This document shows positions 35,473-44,787 of a stretch of DNA of 64,000 bases, one piece after another. Each line of letters starts with the position of its first letter. Position 1 is the stretch's first letter. Both the position numbers and the translations under genes were made by a program. Source of the stretch: Crocosphaera sp. UHCC 0190 (lineage in GTDB: Bacteria; Cyanobacteriota; Cyanobacteriia; Cyanobacteriales; Microcystaceae); assembly GCF_034932065.1 (NCBI RefSeq), contig NZ_JAYGHP010000017.1, forward strand, positions 1 to 64,000, read 5' to 3'. The notes below the pieces were generated by a model. That model did not search any database, had not been told where the DNA came from, and saw only the letters and a program-made list of their open reading frames with translations.

Positions 35473-35649
35473 AAATGTCCTAAATGTCTTGGCTACTGCT
35501 ATAAAAACTATCGTAAGAAGGACAACAGCTTGCGCTTGAAAAATATCTTAAATAAAATAGAAGAAGAACTTAAGAAACCGTTAGATATACAAGATCAAGG
35601 ATTAATTGCTGATTGGGAAAAACTGTTGCTAACTGTCGTCAATAAATGA
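35473..35649 (+). pseudogene. Possible short gene or remnant before glgP
   Basis: A 58-codon open frame ending TGA 35647-35649. It starts with a KCPKC zinc-ribbon-like pair and continues into an acidic helix, KNILNKIEEELKKPLDI. There is no ATG; TTG 35530 would give 39 residues. I do not recognise it, and the first part may be non-coding. The rest of the gap before glgP (35650-35839) shows no gene. Confidence 0.25.
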
Positions 35650-35839
35650 GTTAATTATCTATAAATGAGGATTATTGAGTTTCTGCTTGGTTTTTCTTAA
35701 ACTTGAATTAATCTTCCCTTTGTTTTATCTTGAATTATCTAACATTTAGAATACTTAAGATGGTGAAAAATTTTTTATATTCAAATAAAATAGCTTACAC
35801 TGAAAACATCTTGGCTTAAAAAGAAGGAGCAAGTCAGCG

Positions 35840-38371
35840 ATGAATATGATTAATACAACACCCGTTCAAATTGAAGATGATCGTACAGGTTTAGAAATTT
35901 CTACCTTACGACGTGCCTTATTAGATAATCTTTTTTATATTCAAGGGAAATTCCCGGAAATTGCCAGCAAAAATGACTTTTATATGGCTTTAGCTTATAC
36001 GGTGCGAGATCGTCTTTTACAACGGTGGTTAAATACGATTCAAACCGCCATGAAAAAAGAAGTCAAAAAGGTTTGTTATCTATCTGCTGAATTTTTAGTT
36101 GGCCCTCACTTAGAAAATAATTTAATCAATTTAGGCATTACAGAACAAGTTACTCAAGCTATTACAGAATCGGGTTTAAACCTGAAAGAATTGATTGAAA
36201 CCGAAGAAGAACCAGGATTAGGCAATGGTGGTTTAGGCCGTTTAGCTGCCTGTTATATGGACTCTTTATCGAGTTTAGAAGTCCCTGCCATTGGTTATGG
36301 AATTCGCTATGAATTTGGCATTTTTGACCAAGAAATTCGGGACGGTTGGCAAGTAGAAATTACCGATAAATGGTTACAATATGGAAACCCTTGGGAAATT
36401 GCCCGTCCTGAAGCTTCTGTTACGGTTAATTTTGGGGGTCAGACAGAACCTTATACTGATGATCAAGGAAATTATCGGGTGCGTTGGGTTCCTGGTTATG
36501 TCGTCAAAGGAATTCCCTATGATACTCCTATTGTTGGCTATAAAGTTAATACGGTCAATACCTTACGATTATGGCGTTCTGAAGCTTGTGAATCTTTTGA
36601 TTTTCAACGCTTTAATGTAGGAGACTATTATGGTGCAGTAGATGATAAAGTTCTCTCGGAAAATATCAGTAAAGTTCTTTATCCCAATGATGAACCGATT
36701 CAAGGGAAAAAATTGCGACTTGAACAACAATATTTCTTCGTTTCTTGTTCTCTTCAAGATATGATTCGGATTCATCTTAATGATAATCCTAATTTAGATA
36801 ATTTCCAGGAACAATGGGCAGTCCAACTCAATGATACTCATCCTTCTATTGGGGTAGCTGAGTTAATGCGTTTATTGGTGGATGTTTATCATTATGAATG
36901 GGAAAAAGCTTGGAGTATTACACAAAATACTTTTGGTTATACCAATCATACATTATTACCTGAAGCTTTAGAAAAATGGTCCCTCGCTCTTTTTGGTAAT
37001 TTGTTACCTCGTCTTTTAGAAATTATCTATGAAATTAATCAGCGTTTCTTAGAGCGAGTTCGCATTAAATTCCCCAATGATGATTACAAACTTTCTAGCC
37101 TTTCTATTATTGATGAAAGTGGGAATAAATATGTGAGAATGGCTAACTTAGCTTGTGTGGGTTCCCATCATATTAATGGGGTAGCTGAGTTACATTCAGA
37201 ATTACTCAAAGAAACAGTTTTACATGACTTTTATCAACTGTTTCCCGAAAAATTTACGAATGTTACTAATGGCGTAACCCCTCGTCGTTGGATTGTCCAA
37301 AGTAACCCTCGGTTGACTGAATTAATTAACTCAAAAATTGGGGAGAATTGGATTAAGAATTTACAAGAATTACGTTACTTAGAAGGGTGTGCTGATGATG
37401 GGGGTTTTCGTTGGGCGTGGCACGAAGCTAAACACGCTATTAAACAAGATTTAGCCAATTATATTCACCAAAAATTGGGCATAATTGTTAACCCAGCTTC
37501 CTTATTTGATGTGCAAGTTAAGCGCATTCATGAATATAAACGGCAGCATCTCAATGTGTTACATATTATTACCCTTTATAACCGTCTCAAACAAAATCCC
37601 AGTTTAGATATTCCTCCCCGTACCTTTATTTTTGGTGGAAAAGCTGCCCCTGGATATTTCATGGCCAAGCGCATTATTAAGTTAATTACAGCAGTGGGAG
37701 ATGTGGTAAATAATGATCCCGATATCGGCGATCGCTTGAAGGTTATTTTCTTGCCTGATTACAATGTAACCTTTGGTCAAAGAGTTTATCCAGCGGCGGA
37801 TTTATCGGAACAAATTTCCACTGCAGGTAAGGAAGCATCAGGCACCGGAAACATGAAATTTTCCCTTAATGGTGCCTTGACTATCGGTACTTTAGATGGG
37901 GCGAATGTAGAAATTCGTCAGGAAGTGGGAGAAGAAAATTTCTTCTTATTTGGGTTAACAACCCCAGAGGTTTTAGAAACTAAAGCCCAAGGTTATTATC
38001 CTCGCGGTTATTATGATTCTAATCCCGAACTAAAAGGAGTTTTGGACTTAATTAGTTCTGGTTTCTTTTCTCGTGGTGATACAGAATTATTTAAGCCCAT
38101 TGTGGATAATTTACTCTACGATGATCCCTATCTTTTGTTAGCTGACTATCAATCTTATGTTGAATGTCAAGAAAAGGTATCTCAAGCTTACAAAGATTCT
38201 GAATATTGGAGTCGGATGTCCATTTTAAATGTGGCAAGAATGGGTAAATTTTCCAGCGATCGCTCGATTCAAGAATATTGTGAACGTATTTGGAATGTCA
38301 AAGCTGTTCCCGTTGAATTGAAAAATTATGTGCAAGCTGAAGCCCAATTAAATCTGAGTAATGGGTTTTAA
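35840..38371 (+). CDS. glgP: Glycogen phosphorylase
   Basis: An 843-residue GT35 enzyme that releases glucose-1-phosphate from glycogen. The pyridoxal-phosphate signature EASGTGNMKFSLNGALTIGT holds the PLP lysine (about residue 673). Other conserved blocks are GNGGLGRLAACYMDSLSSLE (near 130) and VAELMRLLVDVYHYEWEKAW (near 340). Full family length. AGAAGGAGC provides a ribosome site. Monocistronic; a GGGAAG/CTTCCC stem follows about 20 bp past the stop. GH57 upstream in the window may act on the same polymer. Confidence 0.96.
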   Translation: MNMINTTPVQIEDDRTGLEISTLRRALLDNLFYIQGKFPEIASKNDFYMALAYTVRDRLLQRWLNTIQTAMKKEVKKVCYLSAEFLVGPHLENNLINLGITEQVTQAITESGLNLKELIETEEEPGLGNGGLGRLAACYMDSLSSLEVPAIGYGIRYEFGIFDQEIRDGWQVEITDKWLQYGNPWEIARPEASVTVNFGGQTEPYTDDQGNYRVRWVPGYVVKGIPYDTPIVGYKVNTVNTLRLWRSEACESFDFQRFNVGDYYGAVDDKVLSENISKVLYPNDEPIQGKKLRLEQQYFFVSCSLQDMIRIHLNDNPNLDNFQEQWAVQLNDTHPSIGVAELMRLLVDVYHYEWEKAWSITQNTFGYTNHTLLPEALEKWSLALFGNLLPRLLEIIYEINQRFLERVRIKFPNDDYKLSSLSIIDESGNKYVRMANLACVGSHHINGVAELHSELLKETVLHDFYQLFPEKFTNVTNGVTPRRWIVQSNPRLTELINSKIGENWIKNLQELRYLEGCADDGGFRWAWHEAKHAIKQDLANYIHQKLGIIVNPASLFDVQVKRIHEYKRQHLNVLHIITLYNRLKQNPSLDIPPRTFIFGGKAAPGYFMAKRIIKLITAVGDVVNNDPDIGDRLKVIFLPDYNVTFGQRVYPAADLSEQISTAGKEASGTGNMKFSLNGALTIGTLDGANVEIRQEVGEENFFLFGLTTPEVLETKAQGYYPRGYYDSNPELKGVLDLISSGFFSRGDTELFKPIVDNLLYDDPYLLLADYQSYVECQEKVSQAYKDSEYWSRMSILNVARMGKFSSDRSIQEYCERIWNVKAVPVELKNYVQAEAQLNLSNGF

Positions 38372-38486
38372 GCTTAGTAATAAAAGGGAAGCTTAGTCTT
38401 CCCTACCAATAACAACAATACACTTAAATTGATTTAGATAGGCCCCAAGATTATGAAAAGTTGCTGATACTGTAACAGTTTTTCTA

Positions 38487-38984
38487 TTAAAGTAACCATT
38501 TAGGAGCGGTTAATAAAAACAATTCTCCCTGACCAATTGGTGATGTTTGATCGGGTAAATTAATCCCAATAATTCCCGCTTTTTTAAGCAATAATTTCCC
38601 ATAATTATCGCCCCAAACTAAGATCTCTGCCCAATCTCCTAAATCGGGTTGATGCCCGACTAAAGCGAGACAACTTTCAGGTTTATTATAATAGGAATTT
38701 GTCCACCAATTGGTCCAAGAATCAATGTTTCCCCCAGGTGCAAGAAAGCTAAATTCTTCTAATTTGTCACTTAAACCCATCGTTTGTAAAATTTCAGCCG
38801 TTTGACGCGCTCTGACCAAAGGACTTGTTAAAATAAGATCAAAATTAATTCCCATTGCTCGTAACCGTTGAGCAACTTTTAGGGTCTTTTCCCGCCCAAT
38901 TTCCGTTAAAGGACGGGTTTTATCATCCATATCGTTTTCTCGTTCAACCGCAATGCCATGACGAATTAAATAAAGTTGTGTCAT
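38487..38984 (-). CDS. sixA: Phosphohistidine phosphatase SixA
   Basis: A 165-residue single-domain histidine phosphatase. It has the active-site LIRHGIAVERE at the N-terminus, the SixA-type ILTSPLVRARQTAEIL, and the second His in LVGHQPDLGDW. SixA removes phosphate from histidine in HPt domains or PTS proteins; which phosphorelay it serves here is unknown. It is divergent from the next gene, with 34 bp between start codons, so their promoters overlap. Confidence 0.88.
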   Translation of the reverse strand: MTQLYLIRHGIAVERENDMDDKTRPLTEIGREKTLKVAQRLRAMGINFDLILTSPLVRARQTAEILQTMGLSDKLEEFSFLAPGGNIDSWTNWWTNSYYNKPESCLALVGHQPDLGDWAEILVWGDNYGKLLLKKAGIIGINLPDQTSPIGQGELFLLTAPKWLL

Positions 38985-39018
38985 TAATTTATTTTCATCC
39001 TAACTAGAGGTAACTATT

Positions 39019-39906
39019 GTGAGTAAACCAATTTATGAATTAGTGAACGAATTACCAACCGATAATATGACGGTGAAGGTATTACGAACCCTTGATTTTG
39101 TTGTTCCTGGAGAATGGGATAATGTCGTCGGTTTTGAAAATACTATCCGTAAAGTAACGGGAGAAACTGATGAGGAAATGATACAACAAATCGGCGATCG
39201 CGCTGTTCATTTATTCAATGATAAATCCCAAGGGTATCAACGGGCATTATGGTTATATCAAACCGTTGATCGTAGTGATAGCGCGTTAGGAGCGGCCGCT
39301 TTAGCCAATAAAATTGGAGAAAAAGTTTCTTTTCTGGGATTTTTAAACAATATTACTCCTAACCCAGATAAAGCCCAATCTCTCGATTTATCCTTAAAAT
39401 TAGTGGTGGAATTGGTGGCTTTTTGTCAAATCAATGGCATTCCAGGGGACAGTATTGGGGATTTTGTGGCATCTTTAGGAGAATATAGTGGAGAATCTTT
39501 AATGCGGATGGCTGCCTTAGTTTGTTTAGATGGTTTAATTCCCTTGGGGCCTGATTTTATCTTAAAAGTTCAATCAAGTTTAAACAATCTTTCTCCCAAA
39601 GAATTAGATAACAATGGAACCTTTGGCAATATCAAAAAGCTGATTCCTGGGAATGACACCAGTAGTCAACTAGATTTTATTGGCAATAGTTTTGATTCCG
39701 TAAAAGGTTGGATGTCAGGGTTTGTCAGTGACCGAGATTTAACCCCTCAACAACTCTTTAAGAAGTTAGGGAGTTTTATTGAGTATTCAGAGGACAAATT
39801 AGATTATTTAGCCGCGTTTCTCGACATGAGTACAAATTATTATGAACATACAGGTACGCAAACTTTGGCCCGACGGTTAATTGAAAGGGCAGTCGCAGAA
39901 ATTTAA
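39019..39906 (+). CDS. Conserved cyanobacterial protein of unknown function
   Basis: A 295-residue soluble, mostly helical protein starting at GTG 39019, with TAGAGG nearby as ribosome site. It has no signal peptide or known motif. Recognisable blocks are FVVPGEWDNVVGFENTIRKV and SALGAAALANKIGEKVSFLGFL. It contains the HIP1 octamer near residue 59. I cannot name the family. A Rieske protein gene follows 70 bp later on the same strand. Confidence 0.6.
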   Translation: MSKPIYELVNELPTDNMTVKVLRTLDFVVPGEWDNVVGFENTIRKVTGETDEEMIQQIGDRAVHLFNDKSQGYQRALWLYQTVDRSDSALGAAALANKIGEKVSFLGFLNNITPNPDKAQSLDLSLKLVVELVAFCQINGIPGDSIGDFVASLGEYSGESLMRMAALVCLDGLIPLGPDFILKVQSSLNNLSPKELDNNGTFGNIKKLIPGNDTSSQLDFIGNSFDSVKGWMSGFVSDRDLTPQQLFKKLGSFIEYSEDKLDYLAAFLDMSTNYYEHTGTQTLARRLIERAVAEI

Positions 39907-39976
39907 TACTTGATTGTGTGGGCATGATTTTGTTTATGCCCCGAACTTTACAATTATGTAAGAGGTTATTTTTGTA

Positions 39977-40393
39977 ATGATGAACCGTCGTGAATTTATC
40001 AATTGGGTTGGAGTGGGAGCTATTGCCAGTTTTCTCCCTGTGGCGATCGCGGCCTGTTCTTCTAAAACAAAATCCTCTGGAAAAAGCGAATTTCAAGCGG
40101 TTGGGACTGTGACCGAATTAAAAGAAAAAGGTCAAATTCTCAACGAAAAATTGCCTGGTGGTGCCGTTTTGGTTGTGGAGAATGGGACTGGACTAATGGC
40201 AGTTAATCCCACCTGTACTCATGGGGGATGTACAGTAAATTGGGAAGCTGATAACAAAATTTTTGCTTGTCCCTGTCATGGGTCTAAATTTGCGGCAGAT
40301 GGTCAGGTACTCCACGGGCCGGCGAAAGATCCCCTTAGTACCTATGAGTCTAAGCTAGAAGGGGATCAGATTTTAATTAAAGCCAAGGCTTAA
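39977..40393 (+). CDS. Rieske [2Fe-2S] protein, PetC3-like
   Basis: A 138-residue Rieske protein. The N-terminus [17 protein letters not shown] is a twin-arginine-type export signal, followed by a lipobox-like AIAACSS. The cluster ligands are CTHGGC and CPCHGS (Cys-X-His and Cys-X-X-His, near 85 and 104). It is short compared with PetC of the cytochrome b6f complex (about 180 residues), and it resembles the small PetC3 type, which is thought to sit at the plasma membrane. No other cytochrome b6f subunit is nearby. It converges on cysH with a shared TTAA at the stops. Confidence 0.85.
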   Translation: MMNRREFINWVGVGAIASFLPVAIAACSSKTKSSGKSEFQAVGTVTELKEKGQILNEKLPGGAVLVVENGTGLMAVNPTCTHGGCTVNWEADNKIFACPCHGSKFAADGQVLHGPAKDPLSTYESKLEGDQILIKAKA

Positions 40394-41220
40394 AGGGTAC
40401 TAGAATCAAGACTTTGGGCTGCTTCTGGGGTGAGGGGTAAATGCAAGCCACATTCTTGTTTAAGACCATGAAAACGGCTATCCCGTTCATTTTCATCTCC
40501 GGCCATCACGGGACGACTCGAATGCCAATCACCCACTGACACATAACCTTTGTCAAAATAAGGATGATAGGGAAGGTCATAAGCCGTTAAATAATGGTAA
40601 ATATCGCGGGAATTCCAGGTTAAAATTGGATGAACCTTGTAGTATTCTCCCTGTTGAGCGACTTTATCCAAGGATTTTCGATGATTGGTTTGGTCACTGC
40701 GGAGGCCCGCTAACCAAGCAGTTGCCTTGAGTTCTTTTAAGGCCCGTTGCATCGGTTCTACTTTACGAATCAAATCATAGCGGTTAAGTGACTCAACATC
40801 TTGTTGACTCCAGAGTTTACCATGAAGGGCCTCCATCCGTGCGGGGGTGAGGGAAGATTGATAAACTTTTAAATTGAGGTTGAGGCGTTCGGTTAATTCT
40901 TGAGCAAACTGATAGGTTTCAGCAGGAAGATAGCCCGTATCCACCCAAATTACGGGAATATTAGGAATCACTTGGGTAACTAAATGAAGCATAACGGCGG
41001 CCTGAATACCAAAACTGGTACTCATCACCAATCCTTCCCCAAAGGTGTCTGCTGCCCATTCTACCAACTGTTGAGCATTAGCATTTTTTAGGGTTTGGTT
41101 GACTTCTTCTAAGGATAAATCGGGTTTCTGGGGTTGATAAAAATTTGTATTGTGGCGATGCTCAGAAACCGGATGGTTATCTACATGGGAGTTGACGAGA
41201 TGTAGATTGGATTGGGGCAT
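40390..41220 (-). CDS. cysH: Phosphoadenylyl-sulfate (PAPS) reductase
   Basis: A 276-residue enzyme reducing PAPS to sulfite with thioredoxin. It has the nucleotide-binding [28 protein letters not shown], and the C-terminal catalytic Cys in KQECGLHLP. The four iron-sulfur cysteines of APS reductases are missing: [15 protein letters not shown] replaces the CCRIRKVEPL segment. It is therefore PAPS specific by family rule. Assimilatory sulfate reduction in the cytoplasm. Divergent from the Uma2 gene. Confidence 0.93.
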   Translation of the reverse strand: MPQSNLHLVNSHVDNHPVSEHRHNTNFYQPQKPDLSLEEVNQTLKNANAQQLVEWAADTFGEGLVMSTSFGIQAAVMLHLVTQVIPNIPVIWVDTGYLPAETYQFAQELTERLNLNLKVYQSSLTPARMEALHGKLWSQQDVESLNRYDLIRKVEPMQRALKELKATAWLAGLRSDQTNHRKSLDKVAQQGEYYKVHPILTWNSRDIYHYLTAYDLPYHPYFDKGYVSVGDWHSSRPVMAGDENERDSRFHGLKQECGLHLPLTPEAAQSLDSSTL

Positions 41221-41347
41221 ACTGTAACTTTTCCCTTACGTTCAGTAATCTGGATAATAATATTGACTATCAGTAATCCTATGTTGATTGTATCGCGGTT
41301 CACTCGAAGAAATCGTATCAATTAAGGGATTTTTATGGCAAAATCAC

Positions 41348-41353
41348 TATAAT
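41348..41353 (+). promoter_or_regulatory. Candidate -10 box for the Uma2 gene
   Basis: A consensus TATAAT 57 bp upstream of the ATG at 41410. No convincing -35 hexamer lies at 16-18 bp, so the assignment rests on the -10 alone. Confidence 0.3.
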
Positions 41354-41409
41354 ACATGAACGACGATATTAACATCCTTTGAGCTAAGCAAACGGGAAGA
41401 AATAATAAA

Positions 41410-42057
41410 ATGTTATTAGAGTTAAAACGGTTGGATATTCCCCCAGGACAAAAAATCTGGTTAAGGGATGTAAATTGGGAAGAATTTGAACAAATTCTCG
41501 AAGAATTAGGAGAACATCGAGGGTCAAGAATTGCTTATCATTATCATATTTTAGAAATTATGACTCCTTTACCAGAACATGAAAGCAATAAAGAAATTAT
41601 TGGAGATTTAATTAAAGCCCTTTTAGAACAGTTAGAAATTGAGTTTTATCCCCTCGGTTCAACAACATTTAAAAATCAACAGATGCAGCAAGGAATTGAG
41701 CCAGATAATTGTTTTTATATTGCAAATGAAGCTCAAGTTAGAGGAAAAAATAGGCTTGATTTAACAGTAGATCCGCCTCCTGATTTAGCATTAGAAATTG
41801 ATATCACCTCTCGCACTCATCAAGATATTTATGCAACATTAGGGGTTCCTGAATTATGGAGGTTTGAATCAGGAAAGTTAGAGATTAATGTCTTAGATAA
41901 GGGCAGTTATCAACAAGTTGAATTTAGTCCTACTTTTCCCAATTTAGCTATCAGAGAAATAATCCCACAATATTTAAAACAAGTGAAAATAGAGGGACGC
42001 AATAAAACAATGAAAGCCTTTAGAAACTGGCTCAAGGAAGAATTAATAAAGCTCTGA
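41410..42057 (+). CDS. Uma2-family (DUF820) PD-(D/E)XK nuclease-like protein
   Basis: A 215-residue protein of the Uma2 family, abundant in cyanobacteria. It has the family pattern MTPLPEHESNKEIIGDL, then GIEPDNCFYI (the PD of PD-DXK), followed by DLTVDPPPDLALEIDITSRT, which supplies the E-x-K-like core (EID..). GVPELWRFESGKLEI follows. Although the fold is that of restriction-type nucleases, biological role and partner are unknown. It stands alone with its own upstream region of 189 bp. Confidence 0.85.
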   Translation: MLLELKRLDIPPGQKIWLRDVNWEEFEQILEELGEHRGSRIAYHYHILEIMTPLPEHESNKEIIGDLIKALLEQLEIEFYPLGSTTFKNQQMQQGIEPDNCFYIANEAQVRGKNRLDLTVDPPPDLALEIDITSRTHQDIYATLGVPELWRFESGKLEINVLDKGSYQQVEFSPTFPNLAIREIIPQYLKQVKIEGRNKTMKAFRNWLKEELIKL

Positions 42058-42125
42058 CCCCCTTGAATGTTCTGCAAAAGTATTTCAAAATAAAGATTAA
42101 ATAAGTCCCCTTATCTCCATTGCCC

Positions 42126-42689
42126 ATGAGCGTATTTGATGATTTTAGTCAATTTCTAGAAACCAGACTCGAAGAATTTCTTCGCAATAATCCCCATCTG
42201 GAGTTACAAGCACTCTTAGAACAACTCAGAGAGCAGGAACAAGAGGCCATTAAACTCATTTTAGACAAAGAAGGGCAAAAAAAACGCCTAGAAAGTGAAA
42301 TTCTGGCCTTAGCTGAGGAGATTCAAACCTGGCATAAAAGAATTGCTAAGGCCAAAGCTGCTAACCGCTTAGATTTAGCCCAGGCAGCCCAAGAGAGAGA
42401 AGCAGCATTGTTACGTCAGGGAAATCAACTTTGGGGACAGATGGAAGGGGCTAAACAGCAAATTGCCCAAACCCAAACCCTATTAACTCAAATTAGACAA
42501 CGGAAACAAGAAGTTCAAACCCAAGGGACACAAACAAAAACCAGCCAAGCTAGCACAAATTGGGATACGACTGGTTGGAATCAGGGGATGAATTATCAAA
42601 CTTATCGTAAAGCGGGTGATCCCTTAGAAGCTGAATTTCAACGGTGGGAATTAGATGATGAATTAGAACAATTAAAACGGGATTTATAA
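42126..42689 (+). CDS. TIGR04376-type coiled-coil protein, cyanobacterial
   Basis: A protein of about 187 residues. It begins MSVFDDFSQFLETRLEEFLRNNPHLELQ and continues as a long coiled coil (about 30-135), similar in layout to PspA/IM30-like proteins but shorter, with a C-terminal tail holding PLEAEFQRWELDDELEQLK. This matches the cyanobacterial family TIGR04376; function unknown. ATG 42126 is preferred over TTG 42120. A convergent regulator gene ends 21 bp away. Confidence 0.78.
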   Translation: MSVFDDFSQFLETRLEEFLRNNPHLELQALLEQLREQEQEAIKLILDKEGQKKRLESEILALAEEIQTWHKRIAKAKAANRLDLAQAAQEREAALLRQGNQLWGQMEGAKQQIAQTQTLLTQIRQRKQEVQTQGTQTKTSQASTNWDTTGWNQGMNYQTYRKAGDPLEAEFQRWELDDELEQLKRDL

Positions 42690-42710
42690 GAGTAAGATTG
42701 CTCTCTTTTC

Positions 42711-43406
42711 TTATTCAGTTAGTCCATGTTTCAGTGCAAAACGAACTAATTCAGTGCGGCTATTCGTTCCAGTTTTACTAAACAAACGACTAACATATTT
42801 TTCAACATTTCTGACGCTTGTATTTAACCGGGCAGCAATTTCTTTATTCATTAACCCTTCTGCCACCAAATCTAACACACTTTGTTCCCTCGGAGTTAAA
42901 TCAATTTTCATCGGGGGTGGGGTTGTAATTAAGTGAGGTTGTTGTCCAAGTTTTTCCTTTAATTCTCGGATTTCTTGGGCGATTTCTTCTAATTTTGCTG
43001 ACTCACTATTAGCTTGAATATTGACTTTACGGCGTTCTAATAAATTTTTAACAATTGCTTCTAATTCTTCGGGATCAAAGGGTTTTGATAAATAGGCATC
43101 ACATCCGGTATGATAACCTTGAATACGATCTGATGTCATGCCCCTTGCTGTTAGAAAAACCACAGGAATTGCTTGAAAACGGAGATCATTTCGCAGTTTT
43201 TCTAAAAATTGATAGCCGTTTATTTGGGGCATCATAACATCAGAAATAATTAAATCAGGAATTGCTTTTTCAAGCTGTTCCCATGCTTCCGTTGCATTAC
43301 TTGCTACGTCAACCTTTAAGTCTCCACTGTACTCTAAATAAGCTTGTACAGATTCACGCACCCCAGGTTCATCATCAACCAGTAAAATTGTAGCAGTCTC
43401 AGACAT
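42711..43406 (-). CDS. NarL/LuxR-type response regulator
   Basis: A 231-residue regulator. Receiver domain (about 5-120): acidic pocket LVDDEPGVR, phospho-acceptor Asp in LIISDVMMPQINGYQ, and LTARG and LSKPFDP for the conserved Thr and Lys. A short coiled linker leads to the LuxR HTH (about 168-229), LTPREQSVLDLVAEGLMNKEIA. A paralog with the same layout is at 54602-55303. No histidine kinase is nearby, so it is an orphan; target genes unknown. Confidence 0.9.
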   Translation of the reverse strand: MSETATILLVDDEPGVRESVQAYLEYSGDLKVDVASNATEAWEQLEKAIPDLIISDVMMPQINGYQFLEKLRNDLRFQAIPVVFLTARGMTSDRIQGYHTGCDAYLSKPFDPEELEAIVKNLLERRKVNIQANSESAKLEEIAQEIRELKEKLGQQPHLITTPPPMKIDLTPREQSVLDLVAEGLMNKEIAARLNTSVRNVEKYVSRLFSKTGTNSRTELVRFALKHGLTE

Positions 43407-43436
43407 AATTTTTACTTGATATAATTAGTTTAATGC

Positions 43437-43733
43437 TTAGGATTCATCAATAGAAACTGCTTTAACTTCTATTGTTTCTCCTTCAGGAGATTCTTCCACG
43501 GTTATTTCAGGATTGTTTTGAAATCGTTCAATAATCATTTGAAAAATTTCAGTCATCAATAGAGTAACGAGAACAAAATCATCAAGTTGTCCCGCGATAG
43601 GAAAGATATCAGGAGAAATATCAAGGGGACTAATAAAGTAAACTAATGTGCCTAAAATTACCCACCAGCGATATTGAGGGTGACGAATTGCACCACGATA
43701 CCAATCATAAATAAATTGTAGCGGAAATTTCAT
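43437..43733 (-). CDS. YkvA-family (DUF1232) small membrane protein
   Basis: A 98-residue protein with two hydrophobic helices around the DUF1232 signature GTLVYFISPLDISPDIFPI, followed by GQLDDFVLVTLLMTEIF. The acidic tail is about 25 residues. Family function unknown. It lies 30 bp upstream of the response regulator on the same strand, so the two may be co-transcribed. Confidence 0.82.
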   Translation of the reverse strand: MKFPLQFIYDWYRGAIRHPQYRWWVILGTLVYFISPLDISPDIFPIAGQLDDFVLVTLLMTEIFQMIIERFQNNPEITVEESPEGETIEVKAVSIDES

Positions 43734-43850
43734 TGAGTAGCTTTTCCTTGATGATTTGATGATTATTTATATTTTACCTTAGATGATTTAGAATTCGTGA
43801 GGTACGGATAACCGATAAACTTTTTTTTTAATGTTTAAAACTGATTTTTT

Positions 43851-44240
43851 TTATTGTTCCGTTGCGCGTTGAATCATCAGTGTATCTGTAAATTGCTGAA
43901 ATTTATAAATTTTCAAGTCTTTTAACCAATAAACATGGGCAAAATCTGCTTTCATTAATTTACCTGTTTTTTTGTGAATTCCTTCATAATATCCCAGGCA
44001 AATAATCGCATGACCTGAATCAAACCACTCTTTAACTACAGCATTCCATTGCTTCCAATCTTTCTTAAAATTAGTAAGAACTCCACTCAAAACTTCCTCA
44101 ATGCCATAATGAATACTCCCCCCAGGAAAACCTTCATTTTGAATCCATTCAATATCTGAACTTAAAATAGTGCGAATTTGGTCAAATTGTTTTTGACTAA
44201 ACCATTGATATAATTGTTGAACGACTTCTAAATTATTCAT
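43851..44240 (-). CDS. SnoaL/NTF2-like protein
   Basis: A 129-residue single-domain protein of the SnoaL-like (NTF2 fold, ketosteroid-isomerase-like) group, recognisable from MNNLEVVQQLYQWFSQKQFDQIRTILSSDIEW, GSIHYGIEEVLSG and FAHVYWLKDLKIYKFQQFTDT. Most such proteins are small-molecule binding; no ligand is inferred. It lies 17 bp after the DUF29 gene on the same strand, likely a two-gene unit. Confidence 0.8.
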   Translation of the reverse strand: MNNLEVVQQLYQWFSQKQFDQIRTILSSDIEWIQNEGFPGGSIHYGIEEVLSGVLTNFKKDWKQWNAVVKEWFDSGHAIICLGYYEGIHKKTGKLMKADFAHVYWLKDLKIYKFQQFTDTLMIQRATEQ

Positions 44241-44257
44241 AAATTCTCCTAACTATT

Positions 44258-44710
44258 TTATTCTGGTAAATAATCTGAATTTAATATTTGTTCAGAGGTA
44301 AAGGGACAAGTAACAGGAAAAGTATCTAAAGATAATCCAGTTTCTTTTGCTGCTAATTTTATCGCTTTTTCATAACATTCATCGAGAGATTCTAAAAAAT
44401 AAGGTTTAAGACTAGGACTGGTTTTGAAATCATCTTCAAGACGGTTTCGATGTTCAGCAATGGTAAAATCCCAGCTATTAGTTCGTTTAGATGGTTGATA
44501 TTTCCATTTGAGAAGGTGCATTAATAAAATTCTTAAATTGCTCAATAGAGCTTTTTTTTCACTCCTTCCCATGGCCGTTAATTCTTCAATTAAATTAGCC
44601 CAATCAATCCCTTCTATTTGTCTTATTTTGAGTTTTTCAATTGTTGTCTGAATCCATTTACAATAATCTTGCTCATACAAAATTTTGGTTGAAGTGATAG
44701 GTATAGTCAT
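44258..44710 (-). CDS. DUF29-family protein
   Basis: A 150-residue cytosolic protein matching DUF29: YEQDYCKWIQTTIEKLKIRQIEGIDWANLIEEL, then LLMHLLKWKYQPSKR and SWDFTIAEHRN. DUF29 proteins are frequent in cyanobacterial genomes and have no known function. It starts a short unit with the SnoaL-like gene 17 bp downstream. Confidence 0.85.
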   Translation of the reverse strand: MTIPITSTKILYEQDYCKWIQTTIEKLKIRQIEGIDWANLIEELTAMGRSEKKALLSNLRILLMHLLKWKYQPSKRTNSWDFTIAEHRNRLEDDFKTSPSLKPYFLESLDECYEKAIKLAAKETGLSLDTFPVTCPFTSEQILNSDYLPE

Positions 44711-44745
44711 CTTGATTTTCCTATTATTACTAATTCTTGAATTAG

Positions 44746-44777
44746 CTGTAGAGACGCTTTTAAAACTGTCTCTACAG
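44746..44777. repeat. Hairpin, GTAGAGAC family, copy 2
   Basis: CTGTAGAGAC and its complement GTCTCTACAG (10-bp arms) flank a 12-base interior that has diverged from the copy at 321-348. It lies 10 bp past the stop of the minus-strand adenosine-deaminase-like gene. Confidence 0.55.
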
Positions 44778-44787
44778 TCAGACTAAT

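Noticed and set aside
38385-38410. GGGAAG/CTTCCC stem after glgP as a terminator
   Set aside because: The stem is clear but no U-tract follows, so termination is not supported.
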